Shown one piece after another: positions 18,726 through 29,353 of a stretch of 64,000 nucleotides of DNA; position 1 is the stretch's first letter, and each line of letters begins with the position of its first letter. Position numbers and translations under genes: made by a program. The stretch is from NCBI RefSeq assembly GCF_003332275.1, contig NZ_QOVA01000010.1, forward strand, positions 89,941 to 153,940, in the 5' to 3' direction. The notes beneath the pieces were generated by a model that saw only the letters and a list, made by a program, of their open reading frames with translations, did no database searches and was not told the DNA's origin. Origin of the DNA: Edaphovirga cremea. GTDB lineage: Bacteria > Pseudomonadota > Gammaproteobacteria > Enterobacterales > Enterobacteriaceae.

Positions 18726-19124
18726 TTAAAGTAATACGACGCCAAGGATGATCGCCGTGGCCACAACCATGACCGCCCAGAGTGCTTTGATGATCAACTC
18801 CGGTCCCATCTTTTCATCTTTCACAATCACGATGGAGGCTTTGGGAGCCAGCTCAAACCAGGTTTTGGTATGAAGTAACGCGGCCGCCAGTGCAATCGCG
18901 TTGATCAGTAGCACCACGGGATTCTGCAGGAAGTGGAGAAAGCTTTCCCATCCGGCGGCACCGCCTTTCAGTGAAAATACACCGTATAGCAGCACAATAC
19001 TGAACCAGACCGCGGGAACTGCCGTCCCTTCCCGCAGCATGTAGAACCGATAGAAGCCCAATTTCTGCCACCAATTCGGTGCCATTCCCCGGACATAAGG
19101 TTTACGTTTTGTGATTGAATTCAT
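18726..19124 (-). CDS. frdC: Fumarate reductase membrane anchor FrdC
   Basis: Membrane anchor of 132 residues with three helices, E. coli FrdC length. [31 protein letters not shown] at the N-terminus is the characteristic region that includes quinone-site residues. It is the third gene of frdABCD; GGGAG precedes its ATG, 11 bases after the frdB stop. Confidence 0.95.
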   Translation of the reverse strand: MNSITKRKPYVRGMAPNWWQKLGFYRFYMLREGTAVPAVWFSIVLLYGVFSLKGGAAGWESFLHFLQNPVVLLINAIALAAALLHTKTWFELAPKASIVIVKDEKMGPELIIKALWAVMVVATAIILGVVLL

Positions 19125-19135
19125 TTCCCACTCCC

Positions 19136-19870
19136 TTATTGCGGCCTAAGCATGGCGATCATGAAGTCTTTCGAACTTTCCACTTTCCCTTGCTGGATTG
19201 CGGCAGCGGGATCGACATGTTTTGGACACACTTCTGAACAGTAACCGACAAAAGTACAGGACCAGACGCCATTCTCACCGTTGAGTTGTGGCATGCGCTC
19301 TTTCTTGCCGTGGTCACGGTTATCGAGGTTATAACGATGCGCCAGCGTGATCGCCGCAGGGCCGATAAACTCAGGATTCAATCCAAATTGCGGACATGCG
19401 GCATAACACAGACCACAGTTGATGCATCCTGAGAACTGATGGTATTTCGCCATCTGCGCCGGGGTTTGCAGGTTGGTTCCCTCTTCCGGGCGGCGGTTGT
19501 TGCCAATAATGTAAGGTTTGACCGCTTCCAGACTTTCGATGAAATGGGTCATGTCGACCACCAGATCGCGCTCGATCGGGAAGTTCCCCAATGCCTCAAC
19601 CCGCATACCTTTGGTGTATTCGCGCAAGAACGTTTTACACGCCAGTTTAGGTACCTGATTGACCATCATGCCGCAGGAGCCGCAGATAGCCATTCGGCAC
19701 GACCAGCGGTAACTGAGGTCGGGTGCCAGGTTATCTTTGATATAACCCAGCGCATCCAGCAATGAGGTCTGCTCATCGTAAGGCACTTCAAACATCTCAA
19801 GATGGGGAGCGCTATCGCTTTCCGGGTTATAGCGCAACACCTCCATTTTGAGGGTTTTCATCTCAGCCAT
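19136..19870 (-). CDS. frdB: Fumarate reductase iron-sulfur subunit FrdB
   Basis: Iron-sulfur subunit of 244 residues, identical in length to E. coli FrdB. The [2Fe-2S] ligands are in [11 protein letters not shown], and the [4Fe-4S]/[3Fe-4S] ligands are in [14 protein letters not shown] and [12 protein letters not shown] chose the ATG at 19870 ([11 protein letters not shown]), which matches the known N-terminus and overlaps the frdA stop by 8 bases. It carries electrons from FrdCD to FrdA. Confidence 0.96.
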   Translation of the reverse strand: MAEMKTLKMEVLRYNPESDSAPHLEMFEVPYDEQTSLLDALGYIKDNLAPDLSYRWSCRMAICGSCGMMVNQVPKLACKTFLREYTKGMRVEALGNFPIERDLVVDMTHFIESLEAVKPYIIGNNRRPEEGTNLQTPAQMAKYHQFSGCINCGLCYAACPQFGLNPEFIGPAAITLAHRYNLDNRDHGKKERMPQLNGENGVWSCTFVGYCSEVCPKHVDPAAAIQQGKVESSKDFMIAMLRPQ

Positions 19871-21659
19871 TTGCTTGCTCCTTATCCTTTTTGTCCTGAG
19901 CATCGGCTTCGCCGCCATAGATCCGTTTTGCCGGTGGCAGCGTAGTGATTTTCACGTCGCCATATTCAAGACGTGGTGCGCCATCGGGAGTCTGGAAAGC
20001 CAGGGTGTGCTTGAGGAAATTGACGTCATCACGCTCTGTACAACCCTCATCCAAACGCTGGTGGGCTCCGCGTGATTCCCTGCGGTTGAAGGCCGAATGC
20101 GCCATGCACTCTGCCACATTCAAGCCATGACCCAGTTCGATGGTGTAGAGCAGATCGGTATTGAAAACGCTTGAGGTATCGGTGATTTTTACGCGTTTGA
20201 AGCGGTCTTTCAGTTCCGCCAGTTTATCTATGGTTTTTTGCATCAATTCTGGCGTGCGGTAGATACCGCAACCTTCTTCCATAGACAGCCCCATTTCGTC
20301 GCGAATGGCTCCCCAGTTTTCGTCGCCTTCCTGTTTCATCAGCGTCTGCAGGCGGTTTTCTACGTCACGCGCCTGTGCGTCCAACGCCGCCGCATTGGCC
20401 GGCTTCGCGGATTGCGCACGCAAGACTGCCTGTTCACCCGCCAGACGACCGAAGACCACCAGCTCTGCCAGAGAGTTGGAGCCCAGGCGATTCGCACCAT
20501 GCAAACCGACAGATGAACACTCGCCCACGGCAAACAGTCCCGCAATTCGGGTTTCAGTCTCTGAATTGGTTTCGATGCCGCCCATGGTGTAGTGCGCCGT
20601 CGGGCGTACCGGAATCGGTTCTTTCACCGGGTCAACGCCGACATAGGCTTTCGCCAGTTCACAGATAAACGGCAGACGTTCGAGCAGTTTTTTCTCACCC
20701 AGATGACGCAAGTCGAGATACACCACATCCCCACGTGGCGTAGGGACAGTGCGACCAGCGCGCCATTCGTGCCAGAATGCCTGGGATACTTTGTCTCGCG
20801 GACCCAGCTCCATGTATTTGTTTTTCGGCTCACCCAGTGGGGTTTCTGGCCCCATGCCGTAATCCTGCAGATAACGGTAGCCATCTTTGTTGACCATGAT
20901 TCCGCCTTCACCGCGGCAACCTTCGGTCATGAGTATGCCTGAACCCGGCAGACCGGTCGGGTGATACTGGACAAACTCCATATCACGCAGAGGCAAACCG
21001 TGCTGCAACGCGATGCCCATGCCGTCACCCGTCACAATACCGCCGTTGGTGTTGTAACGGTAAACACGGCCCGCACCGCCAGTGGCCATAACCACGGCAT
21101 TGGCACGGATCTGGATGCGGCGGCCTTCCATCATATTTATAGCGACCACGCCACGCACTTGTCCATCATCGACCAGGATATCCAGGACGAAGTGTTCATC
21201 GAAACGCTGTATCTGGGGATATTTGAGGGACGTTTGGAATAACGTGTGCAGAATATGGAAACCCGTTTTATCGGCGGCGAACCAGGTGCGTTCAATTTTC
21301 ATTCCACCAAAGCGACGGACGTTGACCCGCCCATCGGGTTTGCGGCTCCAGGGGCATCCCCACTGTTCAAGCTGGATCATCTCCTCGGGACAGTGACGCA
21401 CGAAGTGGTCGACGACATCCTGTTCACATAACCAGTCGCCACCAGAAACGGTATCGTGGAAATGGGAAGAGAAGGAGTCATTATCCTGGGTTACTGCGGC
21501 GGATCCGCCCTCGGCAGCAACGGTATGACTGCGCATGGGATAGACTTTCGAGATTAGCGCGATCTTAAGCTGGGGATTGGCTTCTGCGGCGGCAATCGCC
21601 GCACGTAAACCCGCGCCTCCGGCCCCAACGATGGCGATATCGGCATTAAAAATTTGCAC
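19863..21659 (-). CDS. frdA: Fumarate reductase flavoprotein subunit FrdA
   Basis: Catalytic subunit of 598 residues. It has the N-terminal FAD site [17 protein letters not shown], the covalent FAD histidine in [21 protein letters not shown] with active-site histidine, and [19 protein letters not shown]. It reduces fumarate to succinate in the cytoplasm as the last step of anaerobic fumarate respiration. The start is GTG, as in E. coli frdA, with AGGAGAAATGCA ahead. Divergence from E. coli is mostly in the C-terminal ~60 residues. Confidence 0.97.
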   Translation of the reverse strand: MQIFNADIAIVGAGGAGLRAAIAAAEANPQLKIALISKVYPMRSHTVAAEGGSAAVTQDNDSFSSHFHDTVSGGDWLCEQDVVDHFVRHCPEEMIQLEQWGCPWSRKPDGRVNVRRFGGMKIERTWFAADKTGFHILHTLFQTSLKYPQIQRFDEHFVLDILVDDGQVRGVVAINMMEGRRIQIRANAVVMATGGAGRVYRYNTNGGIVTGDGMGIALQHGLPLRDMEFVQYHPTGLPGSGILMTEGCRGEGGIMVNKDGYRYLQDYGMGPETPLGEPKNKYMELGPRDKVSQAFWHEWRAGRTVPTPRGDVVYLDLRHLGEKKLLERLPFICELAKAYVGVDPVKEPIPVRPTAHYTMGGIETNSETETRIAGLFAVGECSSVGLHGANRLGSNSLAELVVFGRLAGEQAVLRAQSAKPANAAALDAQARDVENRLQTLMKQEGDENWGAIRDEMGLSMEEGCGIYRTPELMQKTIDKLAELKDRFKRVKITDTSSVFNTDLLYTIELGHGLNVAECMAHSAFNRRESRGAHQRLDEGCTERDDVNFLKHTLAFQTPDGAPRLEYGDVKITTLPPAKRIYGGEADAQDKKDKEQANG

Positions 21660-22060
21660 TGCATTTCTCCTGTGTCAAATTTATAAAATTGCTCATTGTT
21701 TATAGTTCTGAACAAACAGTGATGTACAGATGAACAATGGAGGGATTGATACCGATATCATGGACATTGCAGTTATTGTGATCACCGGCGCCCTTGCCAT
21801 TGCTTCCATTTAAACAACTAAAGTAACTAAAATAATTAAAAAAACTAAAATAACAAAAAGCAGTAATTCCGCTTTACGCGTACCCGAGTAAAATAATCCT
21901 TCAGGGAATAATCAACAGTGAAGCAGATCAACTTTGATCGGCCTTTGCTGAATTAATTGTTGGTATTCCAACATGGCGCACTATAAAAATGAACGCGGAT
22001 GCAATTAGGTAACAGCAGACCTATAAGTTGCCAACATTTCAAGGGAGGTAGCGGGAACGA
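21660..22060. promoter_or_regulatory. frd promoter region and gap to the AraC gene
   Basis: This 401-base stretch holds no gene. It must carry the frdA promoter (minus strand). TTGATACCGATATCA at 21746-21760 resembles half an FNR site, but the spacing is wrong for the consensus TTGAT-N4-ATCAA. At about 21815-21858 there is a low-complexity tract of imperfect 9-10 base units of the form AACTAAA(A/G)TA. No terminator with a T-run is visible for the AraC gene. Confidence 0.4.
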
Positions 22061-22930
22061 TTATCCCGCAGAACTGACAATAACCTGATGTTCTTTACGA
22101 TATTTCAGCGGGGTTTTGCCCATCGTATTTTTAAATGAGCTGATAAAGTAAGTCGAAACAGAAAATCCTACTGCGCGAGCGATATCATGAATCGCCATTT
22201 CATTTTTCCGTAACAATTCACAAGCGTATCTAATGCGATAAGTCAGTAAATAATCGTGAATCATTTCTCCGGTTTCCTGGTGGAAACGACGGGATATATA
22301 ACTCTTCGATAAATTCAAATGTTCTGCCAATGCATCGAGACTGAATTTTTCCGCGTAGTGCTCCTCGATCCATTGCATGACTTTACCCGAGAGCCGATCA
22401 TCGGCAACCTCATGATTAGCGTTACTTTCTGGCAGGAAGGTCAGTAGGTTCAAGATCAGGCACGCTATATTCTCAAGGCTATAGAGCCCCGAGGAGAAGA
22501 TCTGTCCATAATGGGTAAAAACCGGATCGATGACATGGTGTATATCACTGAGATCATAAACATAAGCTGGACTGTCACGATGACTTAACCGTTGGAGTTG
22601 GGCTTTGTGCTGGGGAAAATCACGCAGATAGGCCGCCACTGCCTTGTTGTCCAGATGGATGATGGTTCGCCGATAGATCTCACTCTGGCTATCCTCGACC
22701 ATGACCTTGTGCAATTTAAAAGGCGGGAAAATGAAAAGCCGACCGGGTCTCATCGTATACTGCTGATTATCAACAATAATAACACCGTAACCGACTTCGA
22801 CGTACAACATTTCCAGACACTGGTGCCAGTGATGATAACGCACTGAATTGGCAAACAGCCGACTAAAGGAGATCGCACTCTCTTGCAGGGAAACCAATTC
22901 CAAAAATTCGTTGGTAGGTGAGTTTGCCAT
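22061..22930 (-). CDS. AraC-family regulator with cupin sensor domain
   Basis: Regulator of 289 residues. The N-terminal cupin-like half (HHWHQCLEMLYVEVGYGVIIVDNQQYTMRPGRLFIFPP, about residues 33-70) probably binds a sugar or oligosaccharide. The C-terminal double HTH reads FSLDALAEHLNLSKSYISRRFHQETGEMIHDYL and IHDIARAVGFSVSTYFISSFKNTMGKTP. It is divergent from the DUF2264/symporter/GH88 unit and most likely activates it. The ribosome binding site is weak. Confidence 0.87.
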   Translation of the reverse strand: MANSPTNEFLELVSLQESAISFSRLFANSVRYHHWHQCLEMLYVEVGYGVIIVDNQQYTMRPGRLFIFPPFKLHKVMVEDSQSEIYRRTIIHLDNKAVAAYLRDFPQHKAQLQRLSHRDSPAYVYDLSDIHHVIDPVFTHYGQIFSSGLYSLENIACLILNLLTFLPESNANHEVADDRLSGKVMQWIEEHYAEKFSLDALAEHLNLSKSYISRRFHQETGEMIHDYLLTYRIRYACELLRKNEMAIHDIARAVGFSVSTYFISSFKNTMGKTPLKYRKEHQVIVSSAG

Positions 22931-23167
22931 AGGACAACAGAATTAAGTTTTTTATGATTTAATCACTAAATTAAACCACCATTTTATATTTTTGCAAACG
23001 GGGTTTCCTTAAAATAAGCGTAATGTGACGCAGTTAACATTTGAACATCTGCCCGTAAAGATAACCTTTTGCCTAGCGAGATAGTGACATTTGATTTACC
23101 GAGCCTGACGTTGAGAATTTTCCCCCATGCAGCGGTGATTAAATACTTTCTGAATCAGAGGGATGTT

Positions 23168-25053
23168 ATGTTCCATGAAAAAATAATAAAAGAAAATCCT
23201 TTGTCCAGCCGCCAGGATATGGTCGATTGCCTGAATACCCTACTTTCAGCGCTGGATGAACAGTTTACGGAAAACCAATCCGGTATTCTGCTTGGTCAGA
23301 CCTGCGCCCATTACGGCCCTGATATTGCGCGAATGGAGGGCTTATCACGCGTGCTGTGGGGAATATTTCCTCTGCTTGCCTCTGGTGATAAAACACCCTA
23401 CAGCGATAAATATCTCAATGCGATTCGTCAGGGTACCAATCCGGAACATCCTGAGTTTTGGGGAAATACCGGTCCCTATGACCAGCGCCTGGTAGAGATG
23501 GCGGTTTATGGTTTGGGACTGGCGCTCATGAAGGAGTCGCTGACCGAGTATTTCACGCCCGAAGAACTGCAGAATCTCTATCTTTGGCTCAATCAGATTA
23601 CTGATGCTGAAATGCCAGACAGTAACTGGAACTATTTTGCCATAATTGTACAACTGGGATTTAAACAGGCGGGTTTGCCCTGGGATCCTGAGGCCATTGA
23701 AAAAAGATTCGCCAAAATGGAAGCCTATTATCTGGATAATGGCTGGTATTCCGACGGCCCAGGTCGCCCAAAGGATTACTATATTTCCATGGCCTTCCAC
23801 TATTATGGCTTAATCTACGCGACATTAATGGCCGAAGACGATCCACAGCGGTCGGGCGTATTACGCCAACGCGCAATCGAATTTGCCGACAGTTTTATCC
23901 ATATGTTTTCCGCAGATGGTGCGGCAATGCCTTTCGGTCGCAGCCTCATTTATCGCTTTGCCGAAGCCGCGTTCTGGAGCGCTGTCGCCTTTTCAGGTCT
24001 GGATATATTTTCGCAAGACGATTTTCCTACACAAGGTGACTTTCCTACACGAGGAGAAATCAAGGGCATTATTTTACGGCACCTGCGTTGGTGGTTCAAA
24101 CACCCTATTTTGGATCGTGATGGGATCCTGACAATTGGTTACACCTATCCCAATCTGGTTATGGCAGAGGATTACAATTCACCCGGCTCCCCCTATTGGG
24201 CGTTTAAATTATTCCTTATTCTGGCGTTGCCAGAAAGTCATCCGTTCTGGCAATCAGAGGAAAAATCACTGCCTCGCCTGCCTAAAAAAAGGGTGATTCC
24301 GCAAGCGGCACAGATATTGGTGCGGGACAGTGAATCAAAACATGTTTATATGCTCACCTCCGGCCAATTGGAATTGAATAACTACGTTAATACCGAGGCA
24401 AAATATACAAAATTTGCGTACTCCAGCCTTTTCGGTTTTACCGTTGAGCGTGGCCGATTTGGTTTGAAACATGCGGCCTGCGATTCCATGCTGTTGCTTG
24501 CCGAACAGGATAATTATTACCGCGGTCGCCGGGAATGTACTGACGTACTGACTACTGACGAGTTTATCCGTTCCCATTGGTCACCCTGGTATGACGTGCA
24601 TATTGTGACCTGGCTTATTCCCTGTGGGGATTGGCACATTCGCGTTCATCACATTGATACAGCACGGGTATTGGATGCCGTAGAAGGCGGGTTTGCCGTC
24701 AAATATATCCCGGCAACCACCTTGTCTGCAATCAAACCGGCAGCAGTCACGTTCAGGCTGAAAATGGCTACTGCAAAATAGTGAACAGCGATATGGGGAT
24801 CAGCCGGCAAGCGGACACGCTTATCACACCGCCCAACAGCAGTATTATGTTTGCTGAATGTGCTGCTATTCCGGTACTAACTACCCCCCTTGGGATTGGG
24901 GAGCATTGGCTATGCTGTGCGGTCTCAGCATCAGGGCCCGATCAACGAGATATTACCGATCCCCCTGAAATCACTTTGCAGGACAACATCCTGTCTCTTT
25001 TCCATCGGGAACAGATGAAAAACATTACCCTCTCCATAGATTTATTATTTTAA
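23168..25053 (+). pseudogene. DUF2264 protein, frameshifted near its C-terminus
   Basis: Cytoplasmic protein of the DUF2264 family, often found in loci for unsaturated uronic-acid oligosaccharides; the reaction is not established to my knowledge. The ATG at 23168 follows AGAGGGA. The first frame (about 537 codons) has GLSRVLWGIFPLL, FWGNTGPYDQRLVEMA, DSNWNYFAII, WYSDGPGRPKDYY and FGRSLIYRFAEAAFWS, all typical. It stops at TAG 24779. The +2 frame continues with ENGYCKIVNSDMGISRQAD and GIGEHWLCCAV, the expected end of the family, to 25053. A lost base between 24700 and 24770, perhaps in the A4 run at 24761-24764, accounts for it. Repaired length is about 628 residues, normal for the family. Confidence 0.75.
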
Positions 25054-25082
25054 CGCTTATAAGAATCTTTCTCGGGGCCTAT

Positions 25083-26354
25083 ATGAAAAATATCACTGCT
25101 GCAAACAAGCTTAATTATTACAAAATCAGTACCTTTATATTTCTCTACTTTTTTACCTGGTCTGCCAGTATTGGTTTACTGGCAATCTGGCTGGGGCAGA
25201 AAACGGGCCTCAGCGGTGCCGTCATTGGTACCGTATTTGCAGTAAACGGGATTTTTTCGGTAATTCTTAAACCAATTTACGGTTACATCATGGATAAAAG
25301 CGGAATGAGCAAAAACCTGCTCTATTTCGTGGTCGCGATGTCCGCATTAATGGCGCCTTTCTTTATTTATGTTTATCAACCCTTATTGCTCAGCAATACG
25401 TTGGTGGGCATTATCGTCGGTGCCATTTATCTGAGCTTCGCCTGGTATGCGGGTGTAGCCGCCTGTGAATCTTATTCCGACCGTTACAGCCGCCTCAATA
25501 ATATGGAATTCGGCCAGATACGCATGTGGGGATCTTTAGGCTGGGCCGTCGCCGCTTCGTTTTCAGGTGTATTGTTCAATCTTTCTCCTGCGTACAACTT
25601 TATTATGGGCAGCGTCGCGTCCGTTATTATGCTCATCGTATTGCTTAGCCTGAAAGTTGATACGACGACGCAACAGGCCGGTGAAGTGTTATCAAAAGAG
25701 AAAATCGTTTTCGCCGATGTCATGAACCTGCTGAAAAACCGTAAATTCTGGGCGTTCTGCCTGTATGTTGCCGGTGTGGTCTGGATGATGTTTATCGCCG
25801 AACAGCAATTCTCCCGGTATTTCGTCACCTTCTTCAACGATGTGCAGCAGGGCAATGCGATTTTCGGTTACCTCAGCACCGTGCAGTCAGGCACAGAATT
25901 CCTGATGTACATGGTGATCCCTTTCCTGGTGAACTACTTCGGTGCCAAGAGAAGCCTGATATTTGTTGGCCTGCTGGTTTCAGCCCGACTGATTGTTTCA
26001 GGTCTGTGCGAAAGCCATCTGTTAATTTCCGTTATCAAACCGCTTTACGGTCTGGAAATATCGCTGCTGCTGGTGTCGGTCTTCAAATATATTGCCGAGC
26101 ATTTCGATAAGCGCGTTAACTCCACCATGTATCTGTTGGGATATCAGGCCATGTTGTACGTCGGGAACGTCGTAATCTCTTCACCCGCAGGCTATCTCTA
26201 TGACCGGATTGGCTTCGAAAACACCTACGTCATCATGGGCATCATCGCCCTGGTATTTACCGTGATCTCCACCTTCACCCTTTCCGCCTGCCAAAGCCGT
26301 CGAGACGCCGGTAAAGGAGCGATGGCAGGTGAACGTGGCGCATTGAAAAACTGA
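25083..26354 (+). CDS. MFS oligosaccharide:H+ symporter (LacY/RhiT-like)
   Basis: Inner-membrane transporter of 423 residues with 12 predicted spans. NKLNYYKISTFIFLYFFTWSAS at the N-terminus, the loop GYIMDKSGMSKN and FGQIRMWGSLGWAVAA are features of the oligosaccharide:H+ symporter family (LacY, RafB, RhiT). The neighbouring GH88 hydrolase suggests it imports unsaturated uronyl disaccharides or oligosaccharides. It starts 29 bases after the DUF2264 gene and ends 29 bases before the hydrolase gene, so the three form an operon. Confidence 0.87.
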   Translation: MKNITAANKLNYYKISTFIFLYFFTWSASIGLLAIWLGQKTGLSGAVIGTVFAVNGIFSVILKPIYGYIMDKSGMSKNLLYFVVAMSALMAPFFIYVYQPLLLSNTLVGIIVGAIYLSFAWYAGVAACESYSDRYSRLNNMEFGQIRMWGSLGWAVAASFSGVLFNLSPAYNFIMGSVASVIMLIVLLSLKVDTTTQQAGEVLSKEKIVFADVMNLLKNRKFWAFCLYVAGVVWMMFIAEQQFSRYFVTFFNDVQQGNAIFGYLSTVQSGTEFLMYMVIPFLVNYFGAKRSLIFVGLLVSARLIVSGLCESHLLISVIKPLYGLEISLLLVSVFKYIAEHFDKRVNSTMYLLGYQAMLYVGNVVISSPAGYLYDRIGFENTYVIMGIIALVFTVISTFTLSACQSRRDAGKGAMAGERGALKN

Positions 26355-26383
26355 TTATGTTGAATTTTAAAGGGGAGAAAACC

Positions 26384-27574
26384 ATGCTTAAGGCTATTGC
26401 CAACGAACCATTGCTGCCATTGACGCACAAACCCATTGACCGTATCCGGTTGCGTGAGGAATTGCTGTCAGCGCGTCAGCGCGTTACCCAGTCTTTGGAC
26501 CGCAATCTGGCTGATTTTGGTGACAAGTTTCCCGCAGAAACCTGCGTGAACGGCTATTACCCACTGACCGACAATGTGGAATGGACCACCAGTTTTTGGA
26601 CTGGTCAACTGTGGCTGGCCTGGGAAATGACCGGCGACGAGAAATACCGGCTCGCGGCAGAAAAACAGGTGCGCTCGTTCGGTCTGCGCATTGCCGGACG
26701 CTACGATACGCAAACCCACGATTTGGGCTTTCTCTACACGCTGTCCTGCGTGGCTGCCTGGCGTTTAACGGCCAACCATGAGGCGCGCGGTTTCTCCCTG
26801 CTGGCTGCCGAAGCCCTGCTGGAACGCTACCATCAGAAAGCCCATATCATTCAGGCGTGGGGAAATCTGAGCGATCCCGAACAGGCTGGCCGGATGATCA
26901 TTGACTGCAACATGAATCTCCCCTTGCTCTACTGGGCCAGCGAGCAGACGGGTGAAAGCCGCTTCGCCGATGCAGCGCGTGCGCACGTGCTTCAGGCTGC
27001 CCGCTACCTGATTCGGGAAGATGCTTCCACGTACCATACCTACTATATGGACACCGTGACCGGCGAGCCGCGTTACGGCAATACGCAGCAGGGTTACGCC
27101 GATGACTCATGCTGGTCGCGCGGACAGGCGTGGGGTATTTATGGTTTCCTGCTGAGCTATATCTACACCGGCGATAAAGAGATGATTGAGCTGTCCAAGC
27201 GGCTGGCGAATTATTTCCTCAACCGCTTGCCGGAAGATGACGTCTGCCATTGGGACCTGGCCCTGTTGGGAACCGATGCCCTGCGTGACAGTTCTTCTGC
27301 GGCCATCGCCGTGTGCGGTTTGCTCGAGCTGGTCAAGCATCTGCCCGCTACCGATCCTGACCGCGAAATATATGAAGAAAGGGCGTTGTGCATAATGTCT
27401 TCGCTGACCGAAAACTATCTGGCGAAACCGGATGAACCGTGCAATGGCTTGCTCAAGCATTCGGTTTATCATCTCGCCAGTGAAAAAGGCGTTGATGAAT
27501 GCTGTAGCTGGGGAGACTATTTTTATGTTGAAGCCCTGGTTCGCATAACGCAAAGCTGGAAGCTGTACTGGTAA
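26384..27574 (+). CDS. GH88 unsaturated glucuronyl hydrolase
   Basis: Cytoplasmic glycoside hydrolase of 396 residues. It removes the 4,5-unsaturated uronic acid made by polysaccharide lyases, by hydrating the double bond. The two catalytic aspartates are visible: D113 in THDLGFLYTLS and D174 in MIIDCNMNLPLLYWAS. FWTGQLWLAWE, DDSCWSRGQAWGIYGF, RDSSSAAIAVCGLLEL and CSWGDYFYVEAL are further family motifs. The start ATG at 26384 follows AAGGGGAG; an ATG at 26357 lacks such a site. Related GH105 enzymes act on rhamnogalacturonides; the motifs fit GH88 better. No lyase gene is in the window, so it probably acts on imported lyase products. Confidence 0.88.
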   Translation: MLKAIANEPLLPLTHKPIDRIRLREELLSARQRVTQSLDRNLADFGDKFPAETCVNGYYPLTDNVEWTTSFWTGQLWLAWEMTGDEKYRLAAEKQVRSFGLRIAGRYDTQTHDLGFLYTLSCVAAWRLTANHEARGFSLLAAEALLERYHQKAHIIQAWGNLSDPEQAGRMIIDCNMNLPLLYWASEQTGESRFADAARAHVLQAARYLIREDASTYHTYYMDTVTGEPRYGNTQQGYADDSCWSRGQAWGIYGFLLSYIYTGDKEMIELSKRLANYFLNRLPEDDVCHWDLALLGTDALRDSSSAAIAVCGLLELVKHLPATDPDREIYEERALCIMSSLTENYLAKPDEPCNGLLKHSVYHLASEKGVDECCSWGDYFYVEALVRITQSWKLYW

Positions 27575-27796
27575 TCCCTGACGACGGGATATGCACTGTT
27601 GCTCGTTTGGCGGTTCATATCCCCTTTCCGCTTTATAACCAGCTTCTCCTCCTTTTTGTTCTGTTCCCGCGATTTTTTCTCCTGATAGATTGATATCTCT
27701 TGAGCTTTTGATCCCATCTTCGGTTAGCCTGCTACTGTGAAATGCGATCAGACGCTGTATTGTTCCCCGCAGAGGAATCGAGAATAAGGAGAAGTC

Positions 27797-29257
27797 ATGA
27801 GTAATAACGAATCCAGCACCCGTCTTACAGCCTCCCAGGCACTTGATCAATTGGAGACGCTTTATAACGGCGCAGTGGCAGCGTTACGGGAAGCCATCAA
27901 GGATTTCATCAATGATGGCACTCTGCCCGATGAAAAAAAACGTGTTGCGGGGCTCTTCACTTATCCAGAATTGCGTGTGAGTTGGGATGGAACACCGCCA
28001 GCCAACCCCAGACCCCGGGCTTTTGGCCGCTTTACCCATTCTGGTAGTTACACCACCACCATTACGCGCCCTGAATTATTCCGCCATTATCTGGAAGATC
28101 AATTGGCGCTGCTTGAGGGAGATTATTCCGCCGTTATCGAGGTGTCGCCTTCAACGTTGGAAATTCCGTTCCCCTATGTGATCGATGGTTCGGATCTGGC
28201 GCTCGATCGGTCAATGAGTGCCGGTATCGCCAAACATTTCCCCACCACCGAGCTTTCGCAAATCGGCGATGAGACTGCGGACGGACTATTTCATGCTGGC
28301 CATACCTTCCCCCTGTCGCATTTTGATGCGCTCAGGACCGACTTTTCCCTGGCGCGTCTGCGGCACTATACCGGCACGCCCGTAGAGCATTTTCAATCCT
28401 TCGTACTTTTCACCAATTACACCCGCTATGTCGATGAATTTGCGCGTTGGGCTTGCAGCCAGATTGCCGATCCCGAGAGTCCGTATGAGGCGCTTTCCTG
28501 TGCAGGCGGCATCTTTATTACTGCTGAAACACCCAATCCTGAGCAGGCGGTGTCGGATCTGGCCTGGAAAAATCATCAGATGCCTGCCTATCACCTGATT
28601 TCACGCGACGGTCGCGGGATCACGCTGGTCAATATTGGCGTCGGTCCGTCCAACGCCAAGACGATCTGCGATCATCTCGCAGTATTGCGCCCCAATGCCT
28701 GGCTGATGATCGGCCATTGCGGTGGATTGCGTGAAAGTCAGTCAATTGGCGATTACGTGCTGGCCCATGCTTATCTTCGTGACGACCATGTGCTGGACTC
28801 CGTTTTACCGCCTGATATCCCGATCCCGAGCATCGCCGAAGTCCAGCGCGCACTCTATGATGCAACCAAAATGGTCAGCGGTATGCCGGGCGAGGAAGTG
28901 AAACAACGCTTGCGTACCGGTACCGTTGTCACGACTGACGATCGTAATTGGGAGTTGCGCTACTCGGCCTCGGCACTGCGTTTCAACCTCAGCCGGGCGG
29001 TCGCCGTGGATATGGAAAGTGCGACCATTGCCGCACAGGGTTACCGCTTCCGGGTACCTTATGGCACGCTGCTCTGCGTGTCGGATAAACCTTTGCACGG
29101 TGAAATCAAATTGCCTGGGCAGGCAAACCGTTTCTATGAAGGCGCGATCTCCGAGCACTTGCAGATTGGGATATGTGCCATAGATTTGCTGCGTGCCGAA
29201 GGCGATCGCCTGCATTCACGCAAATTACGCACGTTCAACGAACCGCCGTTCCGTTGA
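27797..29257 (+). CDS. amn: AMP nucleosidase
   Basis: Hydrolyses AMP to adenine and ribose 5-phosphate in the cytoplasm. At 486 residues it is two longer than E. coli Amn and nearly identical in the C-terminal half (GITLVNIGVGPSNAKTICDH, then RTGTVVTTDDRNWELRYSAS). The C-terminal domain has the nucleoside phosphorylase fold, with VDMESATIAAQGYRFRVPYG. AAGGAGAAG precedes the ATG. It is a stand-alone conserved gene with its own terminator. No clear Pho box is visible upstream, although the E. coli gene is phosphate-controlled. Confidence 0.97.
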   Translation: MSNNESSTRLTASQALDQLETLYNGAVAALREAIKDFINDGTLPDEKKRVAGLFTYPELRVSWDGTPPANPRPRAFGRFTHSGSYTTTITRPELFRHYLEDQLALLEGDYSAVIEVSPSTLEIPFPYVIDGSDLALDRSMSAGIAKHFPTTELSQIGDETADGLFHAGHTFPLSHFDALRTDFSLARLRHYTGTPVEHFQSFVLFTNYTRYVDEFARWACSQIADPESPYEALSCAGGIFITAETPNPEQAVSDLAWKNHQMPAYHLISRDGRGITLVNIGVGPSNAKTICDHLAVLRPNAWLMIGHCGGLRESQSIGDYVLAHAYLRDDHVLDSVLPPDIPIPSIAEVQRALYDATKMVSGMPGEEVKQRLRTGTVVTTDDRNWELRYSASALRFNLSRAVAVDMESATIAAQGYRFRVPYGTLLCVSDKPLHGEIKLPGQANRFYEGAISEHLQIGICAIDLLRAEGDRLHSRKLRTFNEPPFR

Positions 29258-29290
29258 GTCACTGACGGCCTGGGCGTTAACCTGAATGTG

Positions 29291-29326
29291 AAAGCCCGCT
29301 GACGTCGACGTCAGCGGGCTTTTTTT
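29291..29326 (+). terminator. Rho-independent terminator of amn
   Basis: AAAGCCCGCTGACGTC is followed at once by its reverse complement, a 16-bp perfect palindrome arm pair, then a run of T. It ends 70 bases after the amn stop and lies close to the convergent GlxA-type gene. Confidence 0.92.
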
Positions 29327-29353
29327 CGTAAGGAATCGCGTACCCCCCGTTAT

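Noticed and set aside
18359..21659. Succinate dehydrogenase (sdh) instead of fumarate reductase
   Set aside because: The gene order ABCD, two small anchors of FrdC/FrdD type, the GTG start and the nearby dcuSR-dcuB all indicate frd.
21746..21760. FNR site upstream of frdA
   Set aside because: TTGATACCGATATCA has the right letters but the wrong spacing for TTGAT-N4-ATCAA; I kept it only as a note in the promoter entry.
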